DNA of 38,840 nt. It comes from an uncultured Bacteroidales bacterium (lineage in GTDB: Bacteria > Bacteroidota > Bacteroidia > Bacteroidales > Paludibacteraceae). Positions 7,671 to 16,736 of the stretch are shown here, piece after piece. The stretch is from contig CAMHKW010000019.1 of the NCBI GenBank assembly GCA_946185835.1, positions 1 to 38,840 of the forward strand, written 5' to 3'. How positions within the stretch are numbered: the stretch's first letter is position 1; each line of letters opens with the position of its first letter. A model generated the notes under the pieces. That model ran no database searches. It was not told the DNA's origin and saw only the letters and a list, made by a program, of their open reading frames with translations. The position numbers and the translations under genes were made by a program.

Positions 7671-8963
7671 TTACTGAATCATTATCGGTCCGACGATTAT
7701 CGTCGAGTCGTTTGATAGGTGGTAGATATATGTCTCGTAGGTCACTTGTTGTGTCTTTTGGCTATCCCAGCAGGCGTGTGCAAGTGTGTTCTTGGTGTCG
7801 TCGTCGCTGTTCTCCCAGTACATCAGCCCGCGCCAGTCTTTCTCGAACACCCATTCGCCTTTTAGTGCTATGCTTCGGGGGTTGTCGTAGCTGCAGAAGA
7901 ACTCGCCGTTGAGAGTCACGTATGGCACTTTCCACGTGTCGTTCCAGTTGTCGACCTTATAGCCGGGGAACATAGTAGGGTAGCGCTCCCAACTCATAAT
8001 CATCTGGTAGGTATATTCGCCATCGTCGAAGGTGTGGCGCCCATAGAACGGTATGCCGAGTACGAGTTTGTGCATCGGATATTTGGCGTTGCGGTATGAG
8101 TTATAGCAACGGTTGATGTCGAAGTAGCCATCGCATATCATGGCGTTATGCGGTTGTGGCGCTGAGGTGAGGTCGTATGCCATGATGTTAATCCAATCGA
8201 CGTATGGTTCAACCGCGAGGTTGTCGATGTACTTTAGTCCGCCACCCTCTACTTTTATCGGCTGCATGACGTAAGCGGCATAAGTCAGTAGCCGTTCGTT
8301 GCCTAATGTGTCGCGTAGCTGCTTCATCAGCAAGGTGAAGTTACCTACGTCAACCAACGGGTCGCAGGCATGACCAGACCAGCTCACGCCCGGAAACTCC
8401 CAGTCGATGTCGATGCCGTCGATACCCCACGTGTCACAGAACACGCGACAGTCGTGGCAGAAATGTGCACGCTGCGATTCGCTCTTGCACATTGCAGAAA
8501 ACCCGCCATCTTGGTAGTTGTCGCTGTTGGAAACGGTATGCGTAAACGAAAGCTGAATCCTCAGGTTCGGATTCTCTTGCTTGAGCGCTACTACCTTCTC
8601 GAAGCGTTTTTGCGAACCTTGCAAGCCGAAACGCTGGTATACGCCATCTCTGACATATAACTCGGCAAAGCCGTAGTTGATATTAGTCACTATCTGCGGG
8701 TCCGGCAGTTTCTTGCCGTAGTGAGTCACGTAAGCCACCACCACTTGGTCGTTCATGCGGTCGATGACGGTGTCTACACGCACCGTGTCGATACTCAAGG
8801 TGTCGACTACTACCGGTTGCACGATGGTGCTGTCGGTCGGCGACTGAGGTATGGTGTCGGCAGGCTCGTCGGGGGGATTGACGGAGGGGAGTTCAGGCTC
8901 GCAGCCTGCAAGGTATACGAGGGCGAACATTAGACTTGCAAATATCGTAATACGGCTTTTCAT
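7671..8963 (-). CDS. Glycoside hydrolase family 18 lipoprotein (chitinase-like)
   Basis: A 430-residue lipoprotein: the signal peptide ends in lipobox LAGC with Cys21, followed by a Pro/Thr/Asp-rich linker to about residue 70. The GH18 barrel shows the catalytic DGIDIDWE at 182-189 (Glu189 as proton donor with Asp182, 185 and 187), then MAYDL and LVLGIPFYGR. The motif set is complete, so it should be active on beta-1,4-linked N-acetylglucosamine chains such as chitin or on N-glycan cores; which one cannot be told. It is probably outer-membrane anchored. It stands between cvpA and folK in one run, and may supply sugars together with the TonB receptor upstream, although folK and cvpA have no evident link to glycan use. 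Confidence 0.9.
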   Translation of the reverse strand: MKSRITIFASLMFALVYLAGCEPELPSVNPPDEPADTIPQSPTDSTIVQPVVVDTLSIDTVRVDTVIDRMNDQVVVAYVTHYGKKLPDPQIVTNINYGFAELYVRDGVYQRFGLQGSQKRFEKVVALKQENPNLRIQLSFTHTVSNSDNYQDGGFSAMCKSESQRAHFCHDCRVFCDTWGIDGIDIDWEFPGVSWSGHACDPLVDVGNFTLLMKQLRDTLGNERLLTYAAYVMQPIKVEGGGLKYIDNLAVEPYVDWINIMAYDLTSAPQPHNAMICDGYFDINRCYNSYRNAKYPMHKLVLGIPFYGRHTFDDGEYTYQMIMSWERYPTMFPGYKVDNWNDTWKVPYVTLNGEFFCSYDNPRSIALKGEWVFEKDWRGLMYWENSDDDTKNTLAHACWDSQKTQQVTYETYIYHLSNDSTIIVGPIMIQ

Positions 8964-8982
8964 AAGTAATAGAGAATGAGTT

Positions 8983-9495
8983 TTAGTTGTTATCGTTGTT
9001 GATGTTTATTTCCTTACCCACTTCGTCCCAAGCTACTGACGCTACCTTAGTTATATTTTTTGCTGCCCACGATTTTTCGAGCACGTCGTTTTGTATGAAG
9101 TTGAAATGCTCGTTGAGCAGCAGCACGCCATTGAGCAGTATTGATGCTATCAGCAACCATTTGGCAGCGCCAAACAAACCGCCGAGAATACGGTTGACAA
9201 ACCCGAGAGAGATGGCGTGTAGCAGTCGTGATAACAGTTTGCTAACGATAGTGAGCACTATAGCCGTAGCGAGGAAGAGCGTGATATATGCTGCAGCTTG
9301 GCATAACTTGCTGTCCCATGTCACTATCGTCGATAGCCACAACGCTGTGCGTGCCGCGTACAACTTGGTGATGATATAGCCCACCACAACCACTGCTATC
9401 GACGTAAGCTCCTGTATCAAACCACGCATAAGTCCCCGTACCAATCCGTAGAGGATGGGTACGAGGACTGCTATGTCAATGATATTGTATTCCAC
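8983..9495 (-). CDS. CvpA family membrane protein
   Basis: A 170-residue protein with about four hydrophobic helices and the CvpA pattern of an N-terminal ID..VL..GLVRGLMRGLIQE segment followed by Gly-rich helices (GFVNRILGGLFGAAKW). In E. coli CvpA is linked to colicin V production and envelope stress resistance; the general function is not settled. It begins 5 bp after the DUF5689 gene stop and ends 19 bp before the GH18 gene. Confidence 0.85.
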   Translation of the reverse strand: MEYNIIDIAVLVPILYGLVRGLMRGLIQELTSIAVVVVGYIITKLYAARTALWLSTIVTWDSKLCQAAAYITLFLATAIVLTIVSKLLSRLLHAISLGFVNRILGGLFGAAKWLLIASILLNGVLLLNEHFNFIQNDVLEKSWAAKNITKVASVAWDEVGKEININNDNN

Positions 9496-9500
9496 TTTTT

Positions 9501-10583
9501 TTATTCAGCGCAACTGTCGTTGTTGGCGCCTTTTGACCAATAGCGAGGTGAAGTGTAATCCCAGTGCTTACCTTCCGAGTTGACAAGGTCTAAGCCGCTG
9601 AGTGCATTCATGGTAATGCTCCAGTTGGTGTCGTCGCCTGCGCCGCTCGCCTTGTCTTGGTAGTAACCGATGATACCGGTCACACTACCGGTGTAGTCGC
9701 TGCAAGGGATGATGGCGTATGCAAACTTAGCATACTCGCTTGTCGAAACGTAGAAGACATTGCCGTTGTTGTCGACTATCTGTCGTGCACGCGGGAAGCC
9801 GACGCCGCCGGTCGACGGAGCAAAGGTGTTCGAATAGATGTCGAAGCCGCTGCCTTTGCTCGGGTTGCTCGGGTCGTGAGTCGGATCCAGAGTGGTACCA
9901 TCGCTGTCTTTGCCGTTGAAGTTCACGTTCTTGATACGAACCAATCGACCGTCGATACTCTGCTTGTCGGATGCCTTAATCTCAGGAATAGTCATCTCTA
10001 TCGTGTCGATAGCACTCTTGTCGGGCAGACCTATCAAGGTCACAGCCTTGGCAAAGCGTGCTGCAGGGATACGACCGGGAGCCCATCCTACCTTCTGACC
10101 GGCGTTGTAAGCGTAGATGTTGTCGTTGTATGAAGGGATGCAGAGCTGAGGCTGACTTGCATACTTGCCAAGGCACAGACCATTGACGCGGATGTTCATC
10201 AGCTGACCTACAGCATACTGACCGCCGGCATTACTCATGTCGACAGAGATACGCAGACCTTGCTCGTGGTATTGGGCATCTTGTATGACTAATGTCTTGT
10301 AGAAGTTGCCTGCATAATCTTCGCTTACCACACGACCGCGAATAATGATGTCAGGACCATCGGAAGGGATGGTGTCAATCATATACAATCCCGCACCGCC
10401 GTCGTTGGTACGTACCGGCTCATAACGGTTCACTTGCATGTAGTCGTTGAGCAGCTGAGCTATGGTATGAGTCGGAGCTGCTGCTTTGTCGAGGCTAACA
10501 AATGCCTCGTTGGTCGTTATCGGCTTAGGGTCGCATGATACCAAAGCCACAAACGCGAGTAACGATATTATATTCTTTTTCAT
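9501..10583 (-). CDS. DUF5689 domain lipoprotein, partner of the TonB-dependent receptor
   Basis: A 360-residue lipoprotein with a short signal ending LVSC (Cys17). The first 200 residues match the DUF5689 type: an IIIRGRVVSEDYAGNFYKTLVIQD segment with an OB-like beta core, followed by VGQLMNIRVNGL. The remainder has no catalytic motif that I recognise. DUF5689 lipoproteins are commonly found next to TonB-dependent receptors, and this one starts 41 bp after such a receptor, so it probably sits on the outer surface and helps capture or pass on the ligand. No SusD-type gene is present. Confidence 0.8.
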   Translation of the reverse strand: MKKNIISLLAFVALVSCDPKPITTNEAFVSLDKAAAPTHTIAQLLNDYMQVNRYEPVRTNDGGAGLYMIDTIPSDGPDIIIRGRVVSEDYAGNFYKTLVIQDAQYHEQGLRISVDMSNAGGQYAVGQLMNIRVNGLCLGKYASQPQLCIPSYNDNIYAYNAGQKVGWAPGRIPAARFAKAVTLIGLPDKSAIDTIEMTIPEIKASDKQSIDGRLVRIKNVNFNGKDSDGTTLDPTHDPSNPSKGSGFDIYSNTFAPSTGGVGFPRARQIVDNNGNVFYVSTSEYAKFAYAIIPCSDYTGSVTGIIGYYQDKASGAGDDTNWSITMNALSGLDLVNSEGKHWDYTSPRYWSKGANNDSCAE

Positions 10584-10624
10584 ATCTTCAGAATTTTAAG
10601 TTGTTAATTACCAGACTTCCGACT

Positions 10625-13600
10625 TTAGAATTTATAGGTTACGTTGAGGAAGAAGTTAACACCCCAAGCATAGTAGTACTTAGCAGGGAACTTGTATATG
10701 TTGGTGGTGATATACGATGTTCCGGTCGGATCCATACCCTTGGTGGCGCGGGGCAGACGTGCCTGCTGATAACCACCGGTCTTCATGTGGGTGTTGTTGG
10801 TAATGTTGCTTGCCGACAGGTTGATAGACAGCGACTGACGGTTCTTGAGATATATCAGTTTACCTACCGAAGCGTCAAGCATAAAGCGGTTCCATACCTT
10901 GTCGCTTACCAAACTCTCTTGGTCAGCGTATTTGTGGTATATCGACAAACCGTCGGCAGTCATATTGTCTTCAGCAAACAGCGGAGTTCCGTATTTGTCG
11001 GTTACGATGTTGCCGTCAGCATCTTTGCGGATTGCGCCTACCGAGTAGTACGAGCCGTTGACTTTGGTTCCGGTCGTGCCGTCTTCTTTCCAACGGTTGC
11101 CATAGTACAGACCGTACATGCGGCGCGAAGGAGAGTAGTCGAGATAGTTCCAGTCGAAGTACGACAATGTGATGTCGGCAAACCACATCTTAGGATGGAA
11201 GAACGAGAGTTTGAGAGAGGTGTTGAGCTGAGGACCATTGGCTACTTTCAGACCTTTGATGAGCACGAGGTCTTCCACTTCGTATACGTTGCCCGAAGCG
11301 TTGTCGTCCATTGCCATTCCGTTCTCGGCAGAGGTCACCGAACGGGCATTAGAGGTGTAACGGTGGTCGCCGATAGCAAGCATCGGGGTCAGGGTGAAGT
11401 AGTTGCCGAGTTTGATGGCGGCAGCTGCCTCGATACCAATATGACGGCGGTCGATGCCGGTGAGCGACTGGTTAACGAAGGTGCGTACCTCGTCGTCGTA
11501 GTAACCATTGAGTTCAGTACCATTCCAGAACTGATTGAAGTAGGCTGTGATACGACCACGGATGATGGGGAAGTTGAACTCGTATGTGAGGTCAGCACCT
11601 ACCGACTTCTGCGAAGCACCGTAGAACTCGGCAAGGCTGTTCGGAGCCATGTGTTTGTACATCGTGGCAAGAACGCGGTCATGTACACGAGGCGAGATAT
11701 AAGCGTCGCGGGCAAGCGGAGCTGCCGTCTCTGCCATAGCATTCAGCTTGATACGGTTACGACCGTTGATCTTATACGTAGCACCTATCTTAAACGACGG
11801 GTCTACAAAATTGTGCTGATAGCCTTTGTAGCTTGCTTGGATGTTGTTTGTTGCGATGTCATTAAGTACTGTTGCGGCGTTCGGACCAAAGTAATATTTC
11901 GAGTCGAAGTATCCGAGCTGCGACAGATACAAAGCACGTCCGTTAATCATCGAGGTGGTACGGTTCATTCCCGAATAGGTCACCTTGAGTGCGTAGTACA
12001 GGTCTACCTCGTTGAAGTTCCATTCGTTTTGTGCCCATGCTGCCACTTTCATCATGTTGATGCGGTAGTCGTAACCGAACCTGTCGCCTGTCTTCACAAC
12101 GCGGTTGGGGTTGGCAACGTCGTTCTGGCGAACGTGGTCGATTTCGCTCTGAGCCAGACCTATGTTGGTGGCAAGCTCTTTGAGGTCACGGTCGGCAAAC
12201 GGGTCAACGTCAATCCATTGTTGTGCACCCAACAGGTCGTCTACGGTCTTATAGTGTATACCTTGCGACATCTTGGCTTCTAAGCCGGCTGTTATTTTCA
12301 GATGCTTGAACTCCGAGTTGGCGTAGTTGATGTTTATCATACCCTCTTGCAAGTCGTTATGACGGCGCTCGAGCATGTATTTAGCCGAGCTGCCAGGGTT
12401 GATAGCGTCGTTGGCAAGGTTGGCTGCATACAGACGCTCCCAGTCGATTTGAGTAGCCGTATTGTCGCGATTGCGCCACAAGTTGACCATCTCGTTGTAG
12501 TTGCTTTGGTCTACCGACGGACCTATCCACATGCCATCGTAGGTCTGACCATTAGCATCCACAAATTTACTATCAGCATAGCGGTCGAAGAAGTTGTATC
12601 TGTCGCCAAGCGAAGTACCATCCCAGTGGTCGAATGTCTCGTCGTATGCCTTAGAGTTAGTCCATGTCTTGGTCACGAAGTTGCCATGGTTGTCGATTTG
12701 TCCGTCCCAGTACGACGAGGGCAGATTACGATAGTAGTCGGGACGCGGGTCAGGTGCGTTGAAGAATGTCAGAGCCGAGTTGCTATACATGCTGTAGTGA
12801 TAACCTAATGCAGCACGGAAAGTCTGCTCGTCGTTGATTTTCCATTCGTACGAAGCAATGGCTGTAGGGTCGAATGCTTTAACGATGCGCGAGTTGCGAA
12901 CCTTGCCGTTCTGATAACCCCAATACGGGTTGTAGTTAATCGAACCCGTAAGGTTGTATACCTCTTGTGTCACGGCAGCGCTCTGACCACGCTCTGTGGG
13001 CGAGCCGAAAGTGATAAGCGAGAGCTTGTTATTGCGGTTGAAATGTTTCTCGGCTGAGAAGAAGTAGCCGCCCGAATTGTATTTGATACCTTCACCAATG
13101 ATGCCTTTGATGTCGATATATGGCGAATAGCGCCATGCTGCCGAACCTACAAAAGCCCATCCGTTTTCTAAAAGTCCGCTGGCATAGGTCAGATATACAC
13201 GACCTTTATAATTGCGGTTGGCAAGACTCAGACCGGCTTTAAAACCTTGAGCATAACGGGTAGCGTCCATCATGATGTTGGTCGACTTACCAAACGAACC
13301 GAAGGTATAGCCGTTGGCTTCCATGCCGTTGAACTCGTCTTTGTTGCGCGAAGCATCGTTCAAACCGCCAAGCATCGAGTAGTTGAAGTTACCGCGCTCC
13401 TGAGAGTTGAAGTTGATACCGTTGATGTAGGTCTGCTCATACTGCTGTTCCAGACCGCGTGCACGATATCGAACCGACGACCAAGCGTAGCCGGTGCCCG
13501 CATTGAACACATCGTTCGATGCGTTCGAACCCGACGAGGTAGACTGGCTCTTGCCCTCGTCGTCGTTGATGTCCATCTCGCTGAGCTGAAGCGTAATCTC

Positions 13601-13927
13601 GTCTTCAAGCTCACGCTGAACGTCAGGCTTAAGCACTACCATACCCATCTCGTTGGTCTGGTCGGCTACCAAATTCTGAAGCTGCACTTGTGTGATATAG
13701 CCCGAAGCCTCTACAAGTACTTCTTCCTGAATAGGTTCCAAATAGATGAGAGCGAACTCACCTTTGGCATTGGTGGTGGTAGAGATGTTCTGGTTTACCA
13801 GCGTCACCTTAGCTCCTGCTACAACAGCATCAGAGCCTTCTGCTACTACCACACCCTTAAGCGAAGTCTGTGCCACGAGGGTTACAACACTCGCACAGAG
13901 GAACAATGTAGTTAGAATCTTTCGCAT
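10625..13927 (-). CDS. TonB-dependent outer-membrane receptor with carboxypeptidase-regulatory-like domain
   Basis: An 1100-residue precursor with a signal peptide cut after VVTLVAQ. Residues 22-105 form the carboxypeptidase-D regulatory-like Ig domain (SLKGVVVAEGSDAVVAGAKV), then a plug region (about 110-260) and a long beta-barrel rich in aromatic beta strands, ending LNVTYKF with a terminal Phe, the usual outer-membrane assembly signal. It imports a ligand with TonB/ExbBD energy; the substrate is unknown. The plug is less canonical than SusC proteins and no SusD neighbour exists. It lies 41 bp downstream of asnS and is followed by the DUF5689 lipoprotein; no clear promoter is visible in the gap, so it may be read from within or before asnS. 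Confidence 0.9.
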   Translation of the reverse strand: MRKILTTLFLCASVVTLVAQTSLKGVVVAEGSDAVVAGAKVTLVNQNISTTTNAKGEFALIYLEPIQEEVLVEASGYITQVQLQNLVADQTNEMGMVVLKPDVQRELEDEITLQLSEMDINDDEGKSQSTSSGSNASNDVFNAGTGYAWSSVRYRARGLEQQYEQTYINGINFNSQERGNFNYSMLGGLNDASRNKDEFNGMEANGYTFGSFGKSTNIMMDATRYAQGFKAGLSLANRNYKGRVYLTYASGLLENGWAFVGSAAWRYSPYIDIKGIIGEGIKYNSGGYFFSAEKHFNRNNKLSLITFGSPTERGQSAAVTQEVYNLTGSINYNPYWGYQNGKVRNSRIVKAFDPTAIASYEWKINDEQTFRAALGYHYSMYSNSALTFFNAPDPRPDYYRNLPSSYWDGQIDNHGNFVTKTWTNSKAYDETFDHWDGTSLGDRYNFFDRYADSKFVDANGQTYDGMWIGPSVDQSNYNEMVNLWRNRDNTATQIDWERLYAANLANDAINPGSSAKYMLERRHNDLQEGMININYANSEFKHLKITAGLEAKMSQGIHYKTVDDLLGAQQWIDVDPFADRDLKELATNIGLAQSEIDHVRQNDVANPNRVVKTGDRFGYDYRINMMKVAAWAQNEWNFNEVDLYYALKVTYSGMNRTTSMINGRALYLSQLGYFDSKYYFGPNAATVLNDIATNNIQASYKGYQHNFVDPSFKIGATYKINGRNRIKLNAMAETAAPLARDAYISPRVHDRVLATMYKHMAPNSLAEFYGASQKSVGADLTYEFNFPIIRGRITAYFNQFWNGTELNGYYDDEVRTFVNQSLTGIDRRHIGIEAAAAIKLGNYFTLTPMLAIGDHRYTSNARSVTSAENGMAMDDNASGNVYEVEDLVLIKGLKVANGPQLNTSLKLSFFHPKMWFADITLSYFDWNYLDYSPSRRMYGLYYGNRWKEDGTTGTKVNGSYYSVGAIRKDADGNIVTDKYGTPLFAEDNMTADGLSIYHKYADQESLVSDKVWNRFMLDASVGKLIYLKNRQSLSINLSASNITNNTHMKTGGYQQARLPRATKGMDPTGTSYITTNIYKFPAKYYYAWGVNFFLNVTYKF

Positions 13928-13968
13928 GATATTAAATTTTAAGGTTATTATTTTGTGTTTTATGTCTC

Positions 13969-15396
13969 TTAGAACTCTGCGTTCTTTGGTGTTCTCGGGA
14001 AGGGTATCACGTCGCGTATGTTCTGCATGCCCGTAACGAAGAGCATCAGGCGCTCAAAGCCGAGTCCGAAACCGGCGTGAGGAGCCGAACCGAAGCGGCG
14101 GGTGTCAAGATACCACCACATGTCCTTCATCGGTATCTGACGACGCTCGATCTCCGCCATCAGCTTATCGTAACTCTCTTCACGCACCGAACCGCCTATT
14201 ATCTCACCTATCGACGGGAATAAGACGTCAGTACCTTGAACGGTCTTCCGGTCGTCATTGAGCTTCATGTAGAACGCCTTAATCTCTTTCGGATAGTCGG
14301 TCATGATAACCGGTTTGCCGAAATGCTCTTCTACAAGGTAACGCTCATGCTCCGAGGCGAGGTCATCACCCCAGTTGCACGGGAACTCGAATTTCTTACC
14401 ATTGCGGATGGCTGCTTGCAGAATGTCGATACCTTCGGTGTAGGGTAGGCGTATGAACTCGGTGTCTACCACGCTCTTGAGTCGCTCAATCAGTCCCTTG
14501 TCGAACATGTCGTTGAGGAACTGCAAGTCGTCTTGGCAGTTGTCGAGTGCCCAACGTACGCAGTACTTAAGGAAGTCCTCTTCCAAATCCATCAACTCGT
14601 CTTTCTGTATGAACGCCACCTCCGGCTCTATCATCCAGAACTCGGCAAGGTGGCGGGGAGTGTTAGAGTTCTCGGCACGGAAAGTCGGACCGAAAGTGTA
14701 AATCTTGCCAAGTGCCATAGCGCCAAGCTCGCCCTCAAGCTGACCACTCACCGTCAACGCTGTCATCTTGCCAAAGAAGTCGTCGGAGTAGTCTATCTGA
14801 CCTTGTTTGTCGCGCTTTATGTTATAGAGGTTTTTGGTCGTCACCTGGAACATCTGTCCGGCACCCTCACAGTCGGATGCCGTAATCAGAGGAGTGTGGA
14901 AATAGAAGTAGCCGTGCTCGTGAAAATAAGTATGGATGGCTATGGCCATGTTATGCCTGATACGCAGTATCGCACCGAAGGTGTTGGTGCGAGGGCGAAG
15001 GTGAGCTATCTCACGCAGATATTCAAGCGAGTGACCTTTCTTCTGCAAAGGGTATGTGTCGGGGTCGGCAGTGCCGTAGACCTCTATCTCGTCGGCATGT
15101 ATCTCTACCGTCTGACCTTTACCCATCGATTCTACCAAACTACCTGTGGCAGAGATGCAAGCACCGGTGGTCACTAACTTAAGCTCCTCTTCGCTAAAAC
15201 GCTTGCCCTCAGACGAACAACCATCAGAGGTGGCAAGGTCGGCTACTATCTGAATGTTTTTTATCGTCGAACCATCGTTAAGTGCTATAAACGACACGTT
15301 CTTGTTTCCGCGGCGAGAGCGAACCCAACCGCGCACGTTAATCCTTTGACCATACGTGGTAAGGGCCAAAGCGTCTTTGATTTCTGTACGTTTCAT
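13969..15396 (-). CDS. asnS: Asparagine--tRNA ligase
   Basis: A 475-residue class II synthetase. The N-terminal OB fold (about 1-125, with [19 protein letters not shown]) binds the anticodon. The catalytic core has motif 2 ([22 protein letters not shown] region, about 245) and motif 3 (GFGLGFERL near 450). The long HLR..N.FGA segment and overall length match bacterial AsnS rather than AspS. It has its own promoter (15464-15495) inside the spacer that follows the AI-2E family gene. The start ATG at 15396 gives the expected N-terminus. Confidence 0.96.
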   Translation of the reverse strand: MKRTEIKDALALTTYGQRINVRGWVRSRRGNKNVSFIALNDGSTIKNIQIVADLATSDGCSSEGKRFSEEELKLVTTGACISATGSLVESMGKGQTVEIHADEIEVYGTADPDTYPLQKKGHSLEYLREIAHLRPRTNTFGAILRIRHNMAIAIHTYFHEHGYFYFHTPLITASDCEGAGQMFQVTTKNLYNIKRDKQGQIDYSDDFFGKMTALTVSGQLEGELGAMALGKIYTFGPTFRAENSNTPRHLAEFWMIEPEVAFIQKDELMDLEEDFLKYCVRWALDNCQDDLQFLNDMFDKGLIERLKSVVDTEFIRLPYTEGIDILQAAIRNGKKFEFPCNWGDDLASEHERYLVEEHFGKPVIMTDYPKEIKAFYMKLNDDRKTVQGTDVLFPSIGEIIGGSVREESYDKLMAEIERRQIPMKDMWWYLDTRRFGSAPHAGFGLGFERLMLFVTGMQNIRDVIPFPRTPKNAEF

Positions 15397-15463
15397 TATA
15401 TATTCTGACTATTTTCTCGTTTCCGGTTAGCAACGAAACAAATCGCTGTTCTCAATAACCGCG

Positions 15464-15495
15464 CAAATTTAGTCATTTTTTTTTATTCGGGCAAA
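15464..15495 (-). promoter_or_regulatory. Promoter for asnS
   Basis: On the minus strand TTTG (15495-15492), 20 bp, TAAATTTG (15471-15464), about 67 bp before the asnS start. Confidence 0.7.
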
Positions 15496-15509
15496 TATAT
15501 TGACGATTT

Positions 15510-16658
15510 TTAATCGTTAACAGGTGCTTTTTGCTCTGTTACGGGGATGTCGACAGGCTCTGTAGGAGCTTTTTGAGCAGGAGATGAGTCCTCTTTCAGT
15601 ACAAAACGTTTGTAGTATGAGATAAGTACTGTGGTTAGAGGTAACGCTATTATCATGCCCGCTACACCTAAAAGACTACCCCAGATACTCAGAGCCAACA
15701 ACATCACGGCAGGCTTCATTCCTATCACATTACCCATGATGAGAGGGTTGAGAACGAGGTCTTGTATCGACTGAACCACAATAAATACCGCAGCTATCTC
15801 TACTAAGATAACCCAGTAGCTGGTGCCCGTGTCTGCCGACTGAAGTATACCTAACAGCATGCACACCGGTATGCCTAACGCCTGCATGTAAGGAACCATA
15901 TTGAGCACGCCGATAAACAGACCGACAATGATACCTAACGGCAACCCCATAATACTGAAGCCTATGGCAAACAATACGCCTACACTCGAGGCTACCATAG
16001 CCTGACCACGGAAGTATTTGTTCATGCCCGTCTCAAGGTCGTTTAATATACCATATATCAACTCGCGATATTTGGGCGGCACTATCTCACGCATACCCGA
16101 ACTGATGGCGTCGTAGTCGATGAGTATAAAAATAAGGTATAGCACACACACAAAGATGATGAACATACTCGAAACGAAACTTATCGAACCGCCAATCACA
16201 CCACCTACGTAAGGGGCTATCTTGTTGATGGCTTTAGAAATGTTTTCGCCCGTAAGCAACGAACGAAGGTCGACTTGGGCTATCCATTCGCGTATCATGT
16301 TCTGTAGATGCTCGGGCAACAGCGTGTTGGCATCCAGTCCGCTCACATACGCTGTAACTAACGTCGTCGTCTTGTTTACCTGGGCCTTGATAGGTCCCGA
16401 CAACAAAAAAATGAGCAGTATCAACAGTCCTACGACAATCAATAACGTCAAGAACACGGCAATGGCGCGATTGCGGATATGCAAGTAGCGCTGACACAGG
16501 TTGACGATAGGGTGGAGCAGATAGGCGAAAAACCACGAGATGATAAATGGCAAAAGCACGCTGCTAAGCTGGCGACTCAGGTAATACAAGAGTATAGCCA
16601 AGGCTACCGTGATGCAAAGGCGAACGGTGCGGTCGAGGTTGAAAGGTTTGTCGAACAT
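15510..16658 (-). CDS. AI-2E family (PerM/TqsA-like) transporter
   Basis: A 382-residue membrane protein with about seven hydrophobic segments. Residues 10-40 hold two helices around LLPFIISWFFAYLLHPIV, the family's signature; further helices lie at 60-85, 150-185 and 210-330, with the conserved G(L)NMVPYMQALG-like loop and NPLIMGN. The C-terminal 30 residues are a soluble Pro-rich tail. Family members export autoinducer-2 in E. coli or act as ion antiporters in other bacteria; the substrate here is unknown. It lies 78 bp after dnaB and before asnS. A 13-bp palindrome TATCACAGTGATA at 16681-16693 in the upstream gap could be an operator. Confidence 0.88.
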   Translation of the reverse strand: MFDKPFNLDRTVRLCITVALAILLYYLSRQLSSVLLPFIISWFFAYLLHPIVNLCQRYLHIRNRAIAVFLTLLIVVGLLILLIFLLSGPIKAQVNKTTTLVTAYVSGLDANTLLPEHLQNMIREWIAQVDLRSLLTGENISKAINKIAPYVGGVIGGSISFVSSMFIIFVCVLYLIFILIDYDAISSGMREIVPPKYRELIYGILNDLETGMNKYFRGQAMVASSVGVLFAIGFSIMGLPLGIIVGLFIGVLNMVPYMQALGIPVCMLLGILQSADTGTSYWVILVEIAAVFIVVQSIQDLVLNPLIMGNVIGMKPAVMLLALSIWGSLLGVAGMIIALPLTTVLISYYKRFVLKEDSSPAQKAPTEPVDIPVTEQKAPVND

Positions 16659-16736
16659 AGGATTATGTCTTTGGGGTGTTTATCACAGTGATAGTAAATT
16701 TCGCAAGTAGGCTTCTTCTGTATGGAGAAGCTTCTT

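Noticed and set aside
10535..12283. 582-codon open frame on the + strand opposite the TonB receptor gene
   Set aside because: It lies fully antisense to a clear receptor gene, has no recognisable domain, and its repetitive V/R-rich composition comes from the codon use of the real gene. The same holds for 12302-12808 and 13247-13915.
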